Assembly: GCA_963556065.3 (NCBI GenBank) | Contig: CAUVYH020000007.1 | Span: forward strand, 1 to 64,000 | Direction: 5' to 3' | DNA length: 64,000 nt | From: JBAXTE01 sp963556065 | Lineage (GTDB): Bacteria; Bacteroidota; Bacteroidia; Bacteroidales; WCHB1-69 | In this document: piece after piece, positions 43,094 to 52,344 of the stretch | Layout of the letters: the number at the start of each line of letters is the position of its first letter | Position numbering within the stretch: position 1 is the stretch's first letter | The notes under the pieces: model-generated | What the model was told of the DNA's origin: nothing | Seen by the model: only the letters and a program-made list of their open reading frames with translations | The model's database searches: none | Made by a program: the position numbers and the translations under genes

Positions 43094-44740
43094 TCATTTC
43101 ATAAAAACGGTATCTTTTTTCTCCAGCATTGTATCCGGCACCAATTGCAACTGATCGTCTTCTACAAAACTCTTTTGGTTGATAAACCATTCAATGAAAT
43201 CATTTTCAGAGTTTAAGCAGGTGATTTTTTGAAAATTGTCTTTAAAAACCATGTTTTTAGTCACCGGACAATAGATAATAACATCAATTGACTGCTGCAT
43301 CCACACATTACTTTGTTTCCAGTTAAAAAACGGGTTAAACATCAAGGTATCTCCTATTTGAGTAAAGTTATATTCTATAACTTGTGCATTGTTGTGAGCA
43401 ATCATAAAATCCTTTCCACGGGAATATTTATGGATAACCACCTTGAAAAATTCATTTTCCGACTTTTTGAAGATAAAACGAGGAGCCCCATAGTTGATCT
43501 GTTCTTTTTTAAAAAATCGAGTTTTGGAATCAAAATTTGCACAATTTTTAGGAATCCTGAAATTCTGCGGGAAAGAGTCGACGGCCAGATCTAAATACAA
43601 GGTGTTGTTTTGAGGTTGGGTCATCGAAATGTTTTCGACTATCGTATCCGACTCCGCGCGGTCGGTAAGAATTTCTGCGGTAACAAGAGCCAGAAGTATT
43701 GCTCCGCAAATCCACACCAAAAATGTTGAAATTCCTAGAAATCGAACTCTGTAATGCCAGTTAAAAATCAGCTTTAACCCACTATAGATCAATGCAACCA
43801 TTGGAATGCCAATAAAAATAATCATCCCTATTGCTGCAAATGTTTTATACAAACCACCCACCATGATAAAATCGAGAAACTGAGGAATGGACATGGTTGG
43901 AACTCCGTAGGCGGAGAAATTAATTGCGTGGCTGAACGGGAAAAATGAAATAAACAGGGCAAACGTTACGGATATACCGATAAAGATAAAGAAAACCCCA
44001 ATTAAGGAAGTAACTAACCGTCCTAAATGGCCAAAGATGTCGCCTAAAATTGCAAGAAAGCGATCCATGCCATTTTTTGCATCCATGTTATGGCGAAGAT
44101 TGTTCACCCCACCTTTTACTTCATCTTTGTATGTACCAAAACGATTTTTAATATCTTCAAATTCAGTCTTGATTTTTTTTTCAATATTGTCAATATTTAT
44201 CGGTTCTCCCGACATTTCAAGTTTCTCAGCTGTAGTTCGAGCTTCGGGTATGGCAACCCATAAAATCAGATAAATCCAAAAGCTTGAACCGGCAATTAAA
44301 AATGCCAGACAAAAAATCGCTCTGATAATTACCGGATCAATGTTAAAATAGGCTCCAAGTCCACTACAGACTCCACCAAAAATCTTATGCTCCGAATCTC
44401 TGTAAAAACGCTTCCGACTTTTCGGCTGGGGCTGGGCAGATGATTCCTTTTGGGTGTTTTCTTGTTCCTGATTCTGATCGTCGTCAAATTCAAAAGGTTG
44501 GCCCAACTGTGCAATGATCTCATTGACATCTTCCAAGGTCACCACTTGTTTGGATGCATCCAACTTATCATGCATCAGTTCTGCGATACGCAACTCAATA
44601 TCGTCGACAATTTCCGCCCCACCCTCTTTCTTTTCAAAATGCTGTTTCAGCGATTGTAAATATTGCTGCAATACATTATATGCATCATCATCAATATGAA
44701 ATACCTGTCCCGAAACATTAACGCTATATGTCTTTTTCAT
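43094..44740 (-). CDS. PspC-domain membrane protein
   Basis: 548 residues from MKKTYSVNVSG; the longer start at 44803 overlaps padR. N-terminal cytoplasmic domain of about 90 residues with many charged positions, then the PspC domain (about 105-165, RFYRDSEHKIFGGVCSGLGAYFNID, PVIIRAIFCLAFLIAG, YLILWVAIPEA). Further membrane helices at about 235, 290 and 325 and a periplasmic C-terminal beta-rich domain (about 360-548) follow. PspC in enterobacteria senses envelope stress, but in Bacteroidota it usually sits behind PadR. padR stops five bases upstream, with AAGGTG as a ribosome-binding-like site. Role here likely in envelope sensing (inference). Confidence 0.88.
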   Translation of the reverse strand: MKKTYSVNVSGQVFHIDDDAYNVLQQYLQSLKQHFEKKEGGAEIVDDIELRIAELMHDKLDASKQVVTLEDVNEIIAQLGQPFEFDDDQNQEQENTQKESSAQPQPKSRKRFYRDSEHKIFGGVCSGLGAYFNIDPVIIRAIFCLAFLIAGSSFWIYLILWVAIPEARTTAEKLEMSGEPINIDNIEKKIKTEFEDIKNRFGTYKDEVKGGVNNLRHNMDAKNGMDRFLAILGDIFGHLGRLVTSLIGVFFIFIGISVTFALFISFFPFSHAINFSAYGVPTMSIPQFLDFIMVGGLYKTFAAIGMIIFIGIPMVALIYSGLKLIFNWHYRVRFLGISTFLVWICGAILLALVTAEILTDRAESDTIVENISMTQPQNNTLYLDLAVDSFPQNFRIPKNCANFDSKTRFFKKEQINYGAPRFIFKKSENEFFKVVIHKYSRGKDFMIAHNNAQVIEYNFTQIGDTLMFNPFFNWKQSNVWMQQSIDVIIYCPVTKNMVFKDNFQKITCLNSENDFIEWFINQKSFVEDDQLQLVPDTMLEKKDTVFMK

Positions 44741-44745
44741 CACCT

Positions 44746-45084
44746 TTAATTTTTTGAATGAATATTTCTTATGTTTTTTACCGTTTCTACAAGTTCGTCC
44801 CAAATTTCAGCCAGCTCGGCAAGGTATTTCAAACCTTCTTCACTGATTGTATAATATTTTCGGGGAGGGCCCGATTTCGATTCTTCCCATCGATAGGTCA
44901 GTAAACCGTCATTTTTCAATCGGGTAAGCAACGGATACAGCGTTCCTTCAACCACAATCAACTTGGCCTGCTTGAGCTTCTGGATGACATCGGAGGCATA
45001 AGCATCTTCTTCAGAGATGAGCGTCAGAATGCAAAACTCCAACACTCCCTTTCTCATTTGCGAACTACTCTTTTCTGTTTTCAT
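44746..45084 (-). CDS. PadR-family transcriptional regulator
   Basis: 112 residues from MKTEKSSSQMRKG. A winged helix-turn-helix of the PadR type: QMRKGVLEFCILTLISEEDAYASDVIQKLKQAKLIVVEGTLYPLLTRLKNDGLLTYRW, with VEGTLYPLL at the recognition helix, then SGPPRKYYTISEEGLKYLAELAEIW. First gene of the padR-pspC pair. A palindromic sequence sits in its promoter (45103-45135), so autoregulation is likely. The ATG lies only four bases past the -7 box, implying an almost leaderless transcript; a start nine codons on (MRKG) is the alternative. Confidence 0.9.
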   Translation of the reverse strand: MKTEKSSSQMRKGVLEFCILTLISEEDAYASDVIQKLKQAKLIVVEGTLYPLLTRLKNDGLLTYRWEESKSGPPRKYYTISEEGLKYLAELAEIWDELVETVKNIRNIHSKN

Positions 45085-45088
45085 CTGA

Positions 45089-45119
45089 CAAAGATAATAC
45101 ATTTTATAGTACTATGCAA
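45089..45119 (-). promoter_or_regulatory. Promoter of padR
   Basis: On the minus strand a TTG about 20 bases upstream of TATCTTTG (45089-45096). The palindrome at 45103-45135 covers the spacer. Confidence 0.6.
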
Positions 45120-45135
45120 TACATTGTACTATAAA
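45103..45135. promoter_or_regulatory. Probable PadR operator
   Basis: TTTATAGTAC (45103-45112) and GTACTATAAA (45126-45135) are perfect inverted arms 13 bases apart, and the left arm itself is part of a 10-bp palindrome ATAGTACTAT (45106-45115). It overlaps the padR promoter spacer, the expected place for an autorepressor site. Confidence 0.65.
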
Positions 45136-45140
45136 TATTA

Positions 45141-45165
45141 AAAAAGCCCATAAAATGGGCTTTTT
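45141..45165 (-). terminator. Terminator of dnaN
   Basis: AAAAAGCCCAT pairs with ATGGGCTTTTT around a 3-base loop, 24 bases past the dnaN stop. T-runs on both strands. Confidence 0.88.
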
Positions 45166-45188
45166 ATTAAGCAAAATATGTTTTTTGG

Positions 45189-46313
45189 TTAGTTGTTCAA
45201 CATCACCGGCATCACAAGCATCAGCACATCCTCCTGTGCATTAGGATTGTCCACAGGGGTAATAATTCCGGCACGATTAGGCTGAGACATTTCTACTTTA
45301 ACTTCAGGAGTATCAATATTACTTAACATTTCCATGAAAAACTTAGCATTGAATCCTATCTCCATTTCTTCTCCACCATAATTGCAATTCAGTTTTTCGA
45401 CAGCCAAATTACTCAGCTCTGAATCTTCAGCCGTAAGAATTAATTCGTTTAACGATAATTTGAACCGCACTTGCATGACGGAAGGATTGGAATAAATGGA
45501 AACACGGCGTAATGAGTTGAGTAATGTTACCCGTTCGATAAAAAGAATATTGGGGTTATTGGTTGGGATTACCGCTTCGTAGTTTGGATATTTTCCATCG
45601 ATTAAGCGAGCGTTCAAATTGAAATTCTGGAAGATAAAACGAACGTTAATTTCATCGTATTCAATTCTCACATTAGAATCGTCATCGGGCAGATTATTTT
45701 TTAATTGGTTCAAAGGTTTTTTAGGAAAAATAAATGAGAATGCACTATCAGCAGAAACATCAGTGCGACGATAACGAACCAATTTATGTGCATCGGTACC
45801 CACAAAGGTCACATTTTCAGGGCTTAATTCGCAAAACACACCGGTCATAGCCATGCGCATTTCATCGTTTCCTGTTGCAAACATTGTCTTGGAAATTGCC
45901 GTTTTAACCATCATAGATGGCAATTCGACAACATTCGGATTTTCGATTTCTTTGGGCATTGGAAAATCCTCTGCGTTATAACATGCTAACTTATAAGAAC
46001 CTTCGTTGGCTTGAATTTCGACGATATTTGTGTCTAAATCAATAATGAAAATAATTGGAATATCGGGTAAACTTTTAATAGTATCCATTAACAGTTTTGA
46101 CTGGATAACTACAGCACCATCCACATCCGATTTGCTAAGCATAACTGAAGTGGTCATTGTAGTTTCCAAATCGGTAGCCGAAATCGACAACGCTTCACCA
46201 CTTACTGAAAACAAGAAATTCTGAATAATCGGAACTGCTGCGTTATTGGTTAATACACCACTAATCGACTGCAAACTTTTTGAAAGTTGATGGCTTGATA
46301 CTATAAATTTCAT
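45189..46313 (-). CDS. dnaN: DNA polymerase III beta subunit (sliding clamp)
   Basis: 374 residues, normal length. Ring-shaped processivity factor that tethers DNA polymerase III to DNA. Three repeated domains of about 120 residues are visible: MKFIVSSHQLSKSLQSISGVLT to about 120, then VKTAISKTMFATGNDEMRMAMTGVFCEL at about 130, then RVTLLNSLRRVSIYSNP at about 250. GTDAHKLVRY (about 175) and the C-terminal VLMLVMPVMLNN are the conserved hydrophobic-pocket segments (the latter ends MPMRL in many relatives). Not beside dnaA. Its own terminator lies downstream. Confidence 0.97.
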   Translation of the reverse strand: MKFIVSSHQLSKSLQSISGVLTNNAAVPIIQNFLFSVSGEALSISATDLETTMTTSVMLSKSDVDGAVVIQSKLLMDTIKSLPDIPIIFIIDLDTNIVEIQANEGSYKLACYNAEDFPMPKEIENPNVVELPSMMVKTAISKTMFATGNDEMRMAMTGVFCELSPENVTFVGTDAHKLVRYRRTDVSADSAFSFIFPKKPLNQLKNNLPDDDSNVRIEYDEINVRFIFQNFNLNARLIDGKYPNYEAVIPTNNPNILFIERVTLLNSLRRVSIYSNPSVMQVRFKLSLNELILTAEDSELSNLAVEKLNCNYGGEEMEIGFNAKFFMEMLSNIDTPEVKVEMSQPNRAGIITPVDNPNAQEDVLMLVMPVMLNN

Positions 46314-46394
46314 TGGGCACTATATTTTTGTTGAATAATAAAATTGTAATTAGCAAATATAAAATTTTTTTTCGAGAGTAAAAAAATATTTTTG

Positions 46395-47456
46395 TTAATG
46401 TGATAAATAATAACTCAGCGGCTGTAATAATCGCTCAAACACGAAATATTGGGCAATCTGCATATCTTTGGAATCATTTATTACAATATAAAATTTATCT
46501 CTGTTATACGCCATTTCCACTTTATCCATGTGTTCTTGATCACGGATAAGCAGTTCCGGAATTCGATACATATTAACTTTCGTAATTTTACCGGAGTTTT
46601 CAGCAAGTGTAATGGTTTGAAAGCGATTAAAACGAAGTATTGAATCTTTTTTCGCTGGTTCCATATCTGTAACAAAAGCCTCGTATTTTAAGCTTCTATA
46701 GAGCATCAGCTGATCGATAACTTTAGTTGTATCATATTGGGGGGCAACAGCGTTATCACTCAAACGAACCAAGTTAAACCTCCGGTTGCCCAGCGCAACA
46801 ATTTTAAACGACTCCTTTGGAATATCCATAAATTCATATTTAACTTCCTTAATTTGAGACAGTTTAGCACTAAACACCGTATGATCGCGCCAATCGGATT
46901 CCACAAAGGAGTAACGTGGAGAAACAAATCCTCTAAAACCCGGCAAATTAACAATAAAAATATGCTTTGCCCCTTCCATCATCATAAAATTTCCCGCATT
47001 ATCCATAGTCGGATCTCCCACGTAATAAGTTCTGGTACATTTTTCGTATGGAAAGTATTTCATTCCCCAGAAATCGATAAAATACACTTTTTGGTAAATT
47101 TCTACTTTTGTTGCAGCCGTGGCCATTCGTTTTATAATAGCATCATAAGCAGCTTTTGCTAAAGGGGCCTGTACTTGAATATTTTTTGCAGTACTAAGAA
47201 ACAAACGAACATTTTCGGCAGTTGCGATATACTTATCATTGAGTTGCCAGTTCCCGGTGGGTTGTTTAACCAACTTAACGCTTTGCCCCATTTTATTTGC
47301 AATAAATATTTTTGTAACGGTAGCAGTGTCGTCTATTGCAAATTGTGCTTCCGCTCTATTCAGCGTAGTTTTTCTGCTGTTAATAATCAATACAATGGCC
47401 AACAATGCAAAGGCGGAAATTGCAATCAAGATAATTTTATTTTTTTTCATCCACAT
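46395..47456 (-). CDS. DUF4340-domain protein behind the gliding ABC module
   Basis: 353 residues. One membrane helix near the N-terminus (about 7-25, IILIAISAFALLAIVLII), the rest in the periplasm. The DUF4340 pattern appears at about 45-90 (KIFIANKMGQSVKLVKQPTGNWQLNDKYIA) and recurs in weaker form near 190-240. Proteins of this family sit next to ABC transporters of the Gld/ABC-2 type, as here: it follows gldG by 6 bases in a MoxR-gldF-gldG-DUF4340 run. Role unknown; an accessory of the transporter is likely (inference). Confidence 0.82.
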   Translation of the reverse strand: MWMKKNKIILIAISAFALLAIVLIINSRKTTLNRAEAQFAIDDTATVTKIFIANKMGQSVKLVKQPTGNWQLNDKYIATAENVRLFLSTAKNIQVQAPLAKAAYDAIIKRMATAATKVEIYQKVYFIDFWGMKYFPYEKCTRTYYVGDPTMDNAGNFMMMEGAKHIFIVNLPGFRGFVSPRYSFVESDWRDHTVFSAKLSQIKEVKYEFMDIPKESFKIVALGNRRFNLVRLSDNAVAPQYDTTKVIDQLMLYRSLKYEAFVTDMEPAKKDSILRFNRFQTITLAENSGKITKVNMYRIPELLIRDQEHMDKVEMAYNRDKFYIVINDSKDMQIAQYFVFERLLQPLSYYLSH

Positions 47457-47462
47457 AATTAG

Positions 47463-49259
47463 TTACTTTTTAGAATATTTTCTTTTCCTTATGTAGGCAA
47501 ATGATATGCCCATTAAAATAATCATTACAAGGGGCGTTGCGATATTAAACATTTGCCAGTAAAACTTATCACGATTAATCTTGGTTTCGTCTAACTTCCT
47601 GATTATCTGACTTCTTGAACGAACTTGCATCAGCGATTCATCACCACACAGATAATTCATCACATTCATAATAAAATCCTTATTTCCAAAACTCATTTGC
47701 GTGTATTTATCATAACCCAACGGCAATGGCCCTTGTTTAGAAAACTGATTTTTAATAATATCACCGTCGGCGACAAAAACCATTTTTGAAGGCTTCTGAC
47801 TCTTATCAACAAAAGCGATTAATTTATTCGTATCCATATCGCTCTCTAAACGATCCTTAAACAAAGACGTAAAACCGCCTTCGCATAGCACGGCAACTGG
47901 CAGACTATTTAATCCGAACTCACGTTTATCCGGTTTATGCTTTAATACATTTAAACTAATAATTGCAGGAACATTTATTAATTTGGTATATCGGGATGTA
48001 GTAAGTAAAACAGACTTTTTAATTGCCGGATCGCCAACAGTATCAATACTACTTATAAATTCGGTGCGCAACGAATTTAAGTTTTTAGTTATGGGATGAT
48101 CTGTAAGCGGAGTTATGATTGGAAAGAAGAACCATGGAATCATTTCCATTTGAGGCTGGTTTGCCATCTTCCCTGTTATAATAGGAATGGGGAGTGCATT
48201 TAAGTCCTGCAACAAATTTGTGTTCATCCTCACTCCATAGCGGAAAAACATGTCCGAAAGGTTAAGCTCATTTACTATTCCTATCGTTTCTCCTTTTGTA
48301 CTTACACTGTCCATTTCTGCGAATACAGGGTCAACAAGCCATAAGATATTTCCACCCCTCATCACGTATTGGTCAATAATAAATTTATCCTTTTGCGAAA
48401 AAACCGAATCCGGCTTTGCAATAATTATGGCCTGATATTTATTCTGAATATATGTTTTTCCTGTTGCAGAATCGAGATGAAAATCGCGAAGGCTATTTAT
48501 CTGCTCATCCAATTTCACACGTTCTACATCGTAAAAAGCAGATAAATCGTTGGTAATTGAAAACACCTGATCGGCATTTAACTCTCCATGTCCTTCAATA
48601 AAGGCTATTTTAGGTTTTGTTGTAGTCTTCAATTTCTGAATTACACTGGCTATATTGTATTCCAACGATTGTATAGAGGCATTAAGCACATCTTCGGTTC
48701 CAAGATTTACATTACTCATTAGCAATTGCAAAGGCAATTCACGCTGTTTATAAGTTACAAGAGCTCCCGGGAATATCACTTTTGTTTCTACACCATCTGC
48801 TGCACGATTTTGAAGTTGGGTAGGTAATAGCCCCTTTTTTACCAGTTGGTTATAGAGCATTCCTGCTTCCCGTTTATCTTTTCCTTCCGAAGGGTTTATA
48901 AATTCATACTGGATGTTGTCGGTGTATGCTCTAAATTCATTCAAAATTTCTTTAGTCTCTTTTTGTAGTCGCTTAAATGGTGCCGGAAAATCACCATCTA
49001 AATAAATCTTAAAATAAACAATATCATCAAGATTTTTAAGCATATCACGAGTAGCTTTAGAAAGCGTAAACCGTTTTTCTGCAGTTAAGTCAATCCGATA
49101 AAAAAGGAAGGAACCTATAATGTTTATTATAATGATGAATAAAAAAGCAATTGCCAATTGAAAGATATTTGCTTTGCGTACGTTTTTTCGACTAAACAGG
49201 GATGGTTTTTCAACAGAAGAAATTTCCACCGGTTCGTTATTTTGTGTGTTCATTACCAT
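47463..49259 (-). CDS. gldG: Gliding motility-associated ABC transporter substrate-binding protein GldG
   Basis: 598 residues. A membrane helix near the N-terminus (about 33-55, IFQLAIAFLFIIIINIIGSFLF), a long periplasmic part, and a second helix near the C-terminus (about 572-590, IATPLVMIILMGISFAYI). FTLSKATRDMLKNLDDIVYFKIYLDGDFPAPFKRLQKET (about 65-105) is the GldG/ABC_transp_aux opening, and FVDKSQKPSKMVFVADGDIIKNQF is near residue 500. GldA-GldF-GldG are needed for gliding in Flavobacterium; the set is also kept in non-gliding Bacteroidota. The start MVMNTQNN overlaps the gldF stop; MNTQNN is as likely. No GldA ATPase is encoded here. Confidence 0.9.
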   Translation of the reverse strand: MVMNTQNNEPVEISSVEKPSLFSRKNVRKANIFQLAIAFLFIIIINIIGSFLFYRIDLTAEKRFTLSKATRDMLKNLDDIVYFKIYLDGDFPAPFKRLQKETKEILNEFRAYTDNIQYEFINPSEGKDKREAGMLYNQLVKKGLLPTQLQNRAADGVETKVIFPGALVTYKQRELPLQLLMSNVNLGTEDVLNASIQSLEYNIASVIQKLKTTTKPKIAFIEGHGELNADQVFSITNDLSAFYDVERVKLDEQINSLRDFHLDSATGKTYIQNKYQAIIIAKPDSVFSQKDKFIIDQYVMRGGNILWLVDPVFAEMDSVSTKGETIGIVNELNLSDMFFRYGVRMNTNLLQDLNALPIPIITGKMANQPQMEMIPWFFFPIITPLTDHPITKNLNSLRTEFISSIDTVGDPAIKKSVLLTTSRYTKLINVPAIISLNVLKHKPDKREFGLNSLPVAVLCEGGFTSLFKDRLESDMDTNKLIAFVDKSQKPSKMVFVADGDIIKNQFSKQGPLPLGYDKYTQMSFGNKDFIMNVMNYLCGDESLMQVRSRSQIIRKLDETKINRDKFYWQMFNIATPLVMIILMGISFAYIRKRKYSKK

Positions 49260-49984
49260 TTTCTGCTTTGAAGTGAAACTTTAGATAATAAGATAAATAA
49301 TGTGATGAGGCTAAAAAAATAGATTACATCTCGGGTATCAATAACCCCCCGACTAATTGAAGAATAATGCTGGCTGATTCCTAAAGATTTAACCAGCAAG
49401 TCAAATGAGCCGAATAGTTCGAGTGAATAAATAAATTCAAAACCAATAAAAACAGCTCCGCAAAGTAAGAATGAAAGCACAAAAGAAATAATTTGATTAT
49501 CGGTTATTGAAGAGATAAAAATGCCAATAGAAATAAACACCGCACCAATAAAAAGCAGCCCTAAATAAGACCCCCATATAGCCCCCTGATCGAGATTTCC
49601 TTTTGGAAATCCCAACCGATAGACGGAGTAATAATAAATTAGTGTAGGCAAGAGTGAAATAATCAACAACGTAATATCAGCAAAAAATTTCGCCAAAACA
49701 ATTTCCAAATCGGTAAGCGGCTTAGTTAAGAGCAATTCTATTGTTCCCAAACGTTTTTCTTCAGCAAACGACTTCATTGTAATTGCCGGTACAAGAAATA
49801 AAAAAACAAACGGAGCCACCATAAACAATCCGTCCAAGTTGGCATATCCCATATCCAGAATATTAAAATCGAGTGGAAAGACCCATAAAAACAATCCTGT
49901 AATAACCAAAAAAACGCTGATGATAATGTACCCGATAAGGGATGTTAAAAAGCTTCGTATTTCGCGAAGGTATAGACTTTTCAT
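49253..49984 (-). CDS. gldF: Gliding motility-associated ABC transporter permease GldF
   Basis: 243 residues. Six hydrophobic segments and no large loop, the compact ABC-2 permease layout; SLYLREIRSFLTSLIGYIIISVFLVITGLFLWVF opens it, and MKSFAEEKRLGTIELLLTKPLTDLEIVLAKFFA (about 67-100) is the conserved cytoplasmic loop. Membrane partner of GldG, whose gene overlaps it at the TAATG junction, so the two are translationally coupled. Twelve bases after the MoxR gene. The ATPase must be encoded elsewhere. Confidence 0.92.
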   Translation of the reverse strand: MKSLYLREIRSFLTSLIGYIIISVFLVITGLFLWVFPLDFNILDMGYANLDGLFMVAPFVFLFLVPAITMKSFAEEKRLGTIELLLTKPLTDLEIVLAKFFADITLLIISLLPTLIYYYSVYRLGFPKGNLDQGAIWGSYLGLLFIGAVFISIGIFISSITDNQIISFVLSFLLCGAVFIGFEFIYSLELFGSFDLLVKSLGISQHYSSISRGVIDTRDVIYFFSLITLFILLSKVSLQSRKW

Positions 49985-49995
49985 AAATTAAATTT

Positions 49996-50973
49996 TTACT
50001 GAATTTTTGCGTTGATAAAAGTTTGGATAATATCATTAACAGAAACCCCTTCGGCTTCTGCTTTATAATTTTTCACCAACCTATGGCGGAGAATAGAAGG
50101 AGCCACAACTTTAATATCTTCAATATCAGGAGCGTGTTTTCCCATAATAAGAGCATGACAACGTGCCGCCATGATTAAATTTTGAGACGCACGGGGACCT
50201 GCACCCCATGAAAGGTATTGATTGGCAAAAGGATGGGCCATTGGAGTTGACGGGCGAGAGATTGTAGATAAGTTGACAGCATATCGATATACGTTTTCAA
50301 CAATTGGGATACGCTGCATCAATTGTTGAAAAAACAAAATCTCCTCTGTACTCATTACCGCATTAGGTTCCGGTAGATTTCGAGTAATTGTGCTTTTTAC
50401 AATATCCATTTCCTGATCAAACGATGGATAGTCTAGCAATATATTGAACATAAATCGATCGAGCTGTGCTTCGGGAAGCGGATAGGTTCCCTCCTGCTCA
50501 ATCGGATTTTGTGTTGCCAGCACAAAAAACGGATCGGGCAATGCATGCGTTACCCCGGCTATGGAGACGGTCCGCTCCTGCATGGCCTCCAAAAGCGCGG
50601 ATTGAGTTTTGGGAGGTGTTCGATTAATTTCATCTGCCAGAATAATATTTGAGAACACCGGACCTTTAACAAACTTCAACATTCTATTTTCATCTAATAT
50701 TTCTGTTCCCATAATATCACTGGGCATCAGGTCGGGCGTAAACTGAATACGGTTAAAAGAGAGTCCTATACTTTTTGCAATTGTTGTAACCATAAGGGTT
50801 TTTGCCAACCCGGGTACGCCCACTAACAGCGCGTGACTACGGCTGAAAATAGCAATAAGCACATCCCGAATTACATCATCCTGACCTACAATTACACGAG
50901 CAACTTCTTTTTTAACACCGTGATACTTCTCTATAAATGCATCAACGGCTTCAATATCATCTTTGTATATCAT
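49996..50973 (-). CDS. MoxR-family AAA+ ATPase
   Basis: 325 residues. Walker A GVPGLAKT (about 49-56), Walker B ILADEINRTPPKTQSALLEAMQE (about 112-134), sensor 1 LATQNPIEQEG (about 152) and the C-terminal lid with SWGAGPRASQN (about 255). MoxR proteins act as chaperones with metal or redox enzymes and often with von Willebrand A-domain genes, none of which is here. It lies between gldF and a SurA-like gene in the same direction. Expected to assist assembly of an envelope complex (inference). Confidence 0.95.
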   Translation of the reverse strand: MIYKDDIEAVDAFIEKYHGVKKEVARVIVGQDDVIRDVLIAIFSRSHALLVGVPGLAKTLMVTTIAKSIGLSFNRIQFTPDLMPSDIMGTEILDENRMLKFVKGPVFSNIILADEINRTPPKTQSALLEAMQERTVSIAGVTHALPDPFFVLATQNPIEQEGTYPLPEAQLDRFMFNILLDYPSFDQEMDIVKSTITRNLPEPNAVMSTEEILFFQQLMQRIPIVENVYRYAVNLSTISRPSTPMAHPFANQYLSWGAGPRASQNLIMAARCHALIMGKHAPDIEDIKVVAPSILRHRLVKNYKAEAEGVSVNDIIQTFINAKIQ

Positions 50974-50986
50974 AATGTTCTAAGAA

Positions 50987-52336
50987 TTATTTGACCCATG
51001 AGTGAGAAAAGGTACATTTCTGATACGAAGAAAAGACATTTACATATATATCTTTAATTTTTTCAGACACCCACTTATCAAGCACCGTTTGTTTTTTGTT
51101 TTCTAAGGCCGATTTTTGGATTTTATCATAATCATCAACCATATTAGCCTTATGAGGGAGAATTTTCTTTTTAAGCACAACTATGCGATAGCAGGTTTCC
51201 CCATCGTCTGTTTTAGATAAAATAGGCGTTGAAAATTCACCCACCGAAAGTTTTTCAACAGTTGGGGCTATTGATTCATCAAGTTGGCTTTCGGTAAAGG
51301 ACACTCCCCCCGAATATTGATTTATAAGCATGCCTCCACTTTTTTTGGTTTCCGATTCGGAGTATTTGGCAACAGCTTCATCAACGGTTATCTTTCCATC
51401 TTTTAGCATAGTATATACAGAATCGAGCGACAGTTTGCTGTTCTTCATCTCGTCTATGCCGGGTTTTGCACTTATAAGAATGTGACGCACATTAATCGAT
51501 TGGCCTCTACGTTCAATAAGCTGAATAATGTGATAGCCCGCTTTTGTTTTAATAATAGGCGACACTTCTCCTAGTTTTAACGAAAAAGCAGCTGTTTCAA
51601 ATTCAGGATAAAGTTCTCCTCGGTTAACAAAACCGATTTCTCCCCCTTTTAAAGCACTTCCGGGATCTTCGGAATACATCACCGCCAAAGTTGCAAAATC
51701 TTCGCCGGCCAATACCCTATTTCTGAATCCATTAAGTTTTTCCTTCACCGCATCAATTTGCACCTGCGATACTTTCGGTATTTTAGATATTTCTATCAGC
51801 TCATACTCAGAAAGAAATTCAGGCAAACTATCTGCCGGAATTTTTTTAAAATAATTTTTTATCTCGGTTGGTGTTATTGTAATGCTTCGAGTAATTTTAT
51901 CCTGCATAAATTCGACATAAAGCTGATCACGAACGTTGTCCCGTAAATCTTCTTTTATCTCCGACATTGTTTTCTTATAATACTCTTCCAACTTTTGCTT
52001 AGATCCAAACTGGGATATAAAGTAACGCATATTCCGTTCAATTCGTTCTTCTACTTGAGCATCGGTAATTTCCACACTATCCAACTGCGCTTGAGTGATC
52101 AGTAGCTTACTGAGCAACAGGTTATCAAGAATCATGCACCTCATGTCGATATTCGGATCTTCTACAGGGTTTTGCATCCGATATTGCAAATATTGGTTTT
52201 CCACATCCGACATAAGAATAGCTTTATTGCCTACAATAGCAACGACTTCATCCACAACAGCTTTTTTATCCTGAGCAAATACCCCATTAGCTAAAGCGGC
52301 TAAAACTATTAAGATGCTGATTTTTAGTATTTTCAT
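50987..52336 (-). CDS. Peptidylprolyl isomerase, SurA-type
   Basis: 449 residues. Signal peptide about 1-21 (NGVFAQ). N-terminal SurA-like chaperone region (about 25-165) with VDEVVAIVGNKAILMSDVENQYLQY at its start, then two parvulin domains: the first about 175-270 (ISKIPKVSQVQ, FATLAVMYSEDPGSALKGGEIGFVNRG), the second about 275-375 (VRHILISAKPG, KSGGMLINQY). Works in the periplasm on outer-membrane protein folding. Followed by MoxR and preceded by two further folding-type genes in one run. Confidence 0.92.
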   Translation of the reverse strand: MKILKISILIVLAALANGVFAQDKKAVVDEVVAIVGNKAILMSDVENQYLQYRMQNPVEDPNIDMRCMILDNLLLSKLLITQAQLDSVEITDAQVEERIERNMRYFISQFGSKQKLEEYYKKTMSEIKEDLRDNVRDQLYVEFMQDKITRSITITPTEIKNYFKKIPADSLPEFLSEYELIEISKIPKVSQVQIDAVKEKLNGFRNRVLAGEDFATLAVMYSEDPGSALKGGEIGFVNRGELYPEFETAAFSLKLGEVSPIIKTKAGYHIIQLIERRGQSINVRHILISAKPGIDEMKNSKLSLDSVYTMLKDGKITVDEAVAKYSESETKKSGGMLINQYSGGVSFTESQLDESIAPTVEKLSVGEFSTPILSKTDDGETCYRIVVLKKKILPHKANMVDDYDKIQKSALENKKQTVLDKWVSEKIKDIYVNVFSSYQKCTFSHSWVK

Positions 52337-52344
52337 TATTTATT

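Noticed and set aside
46737..47162. 141-codon plus-strand frame opposite the DUF4340 gene
   Set aside because: Basic, low-complexity antisense shadow without features; the minus-strand gene is convincing.
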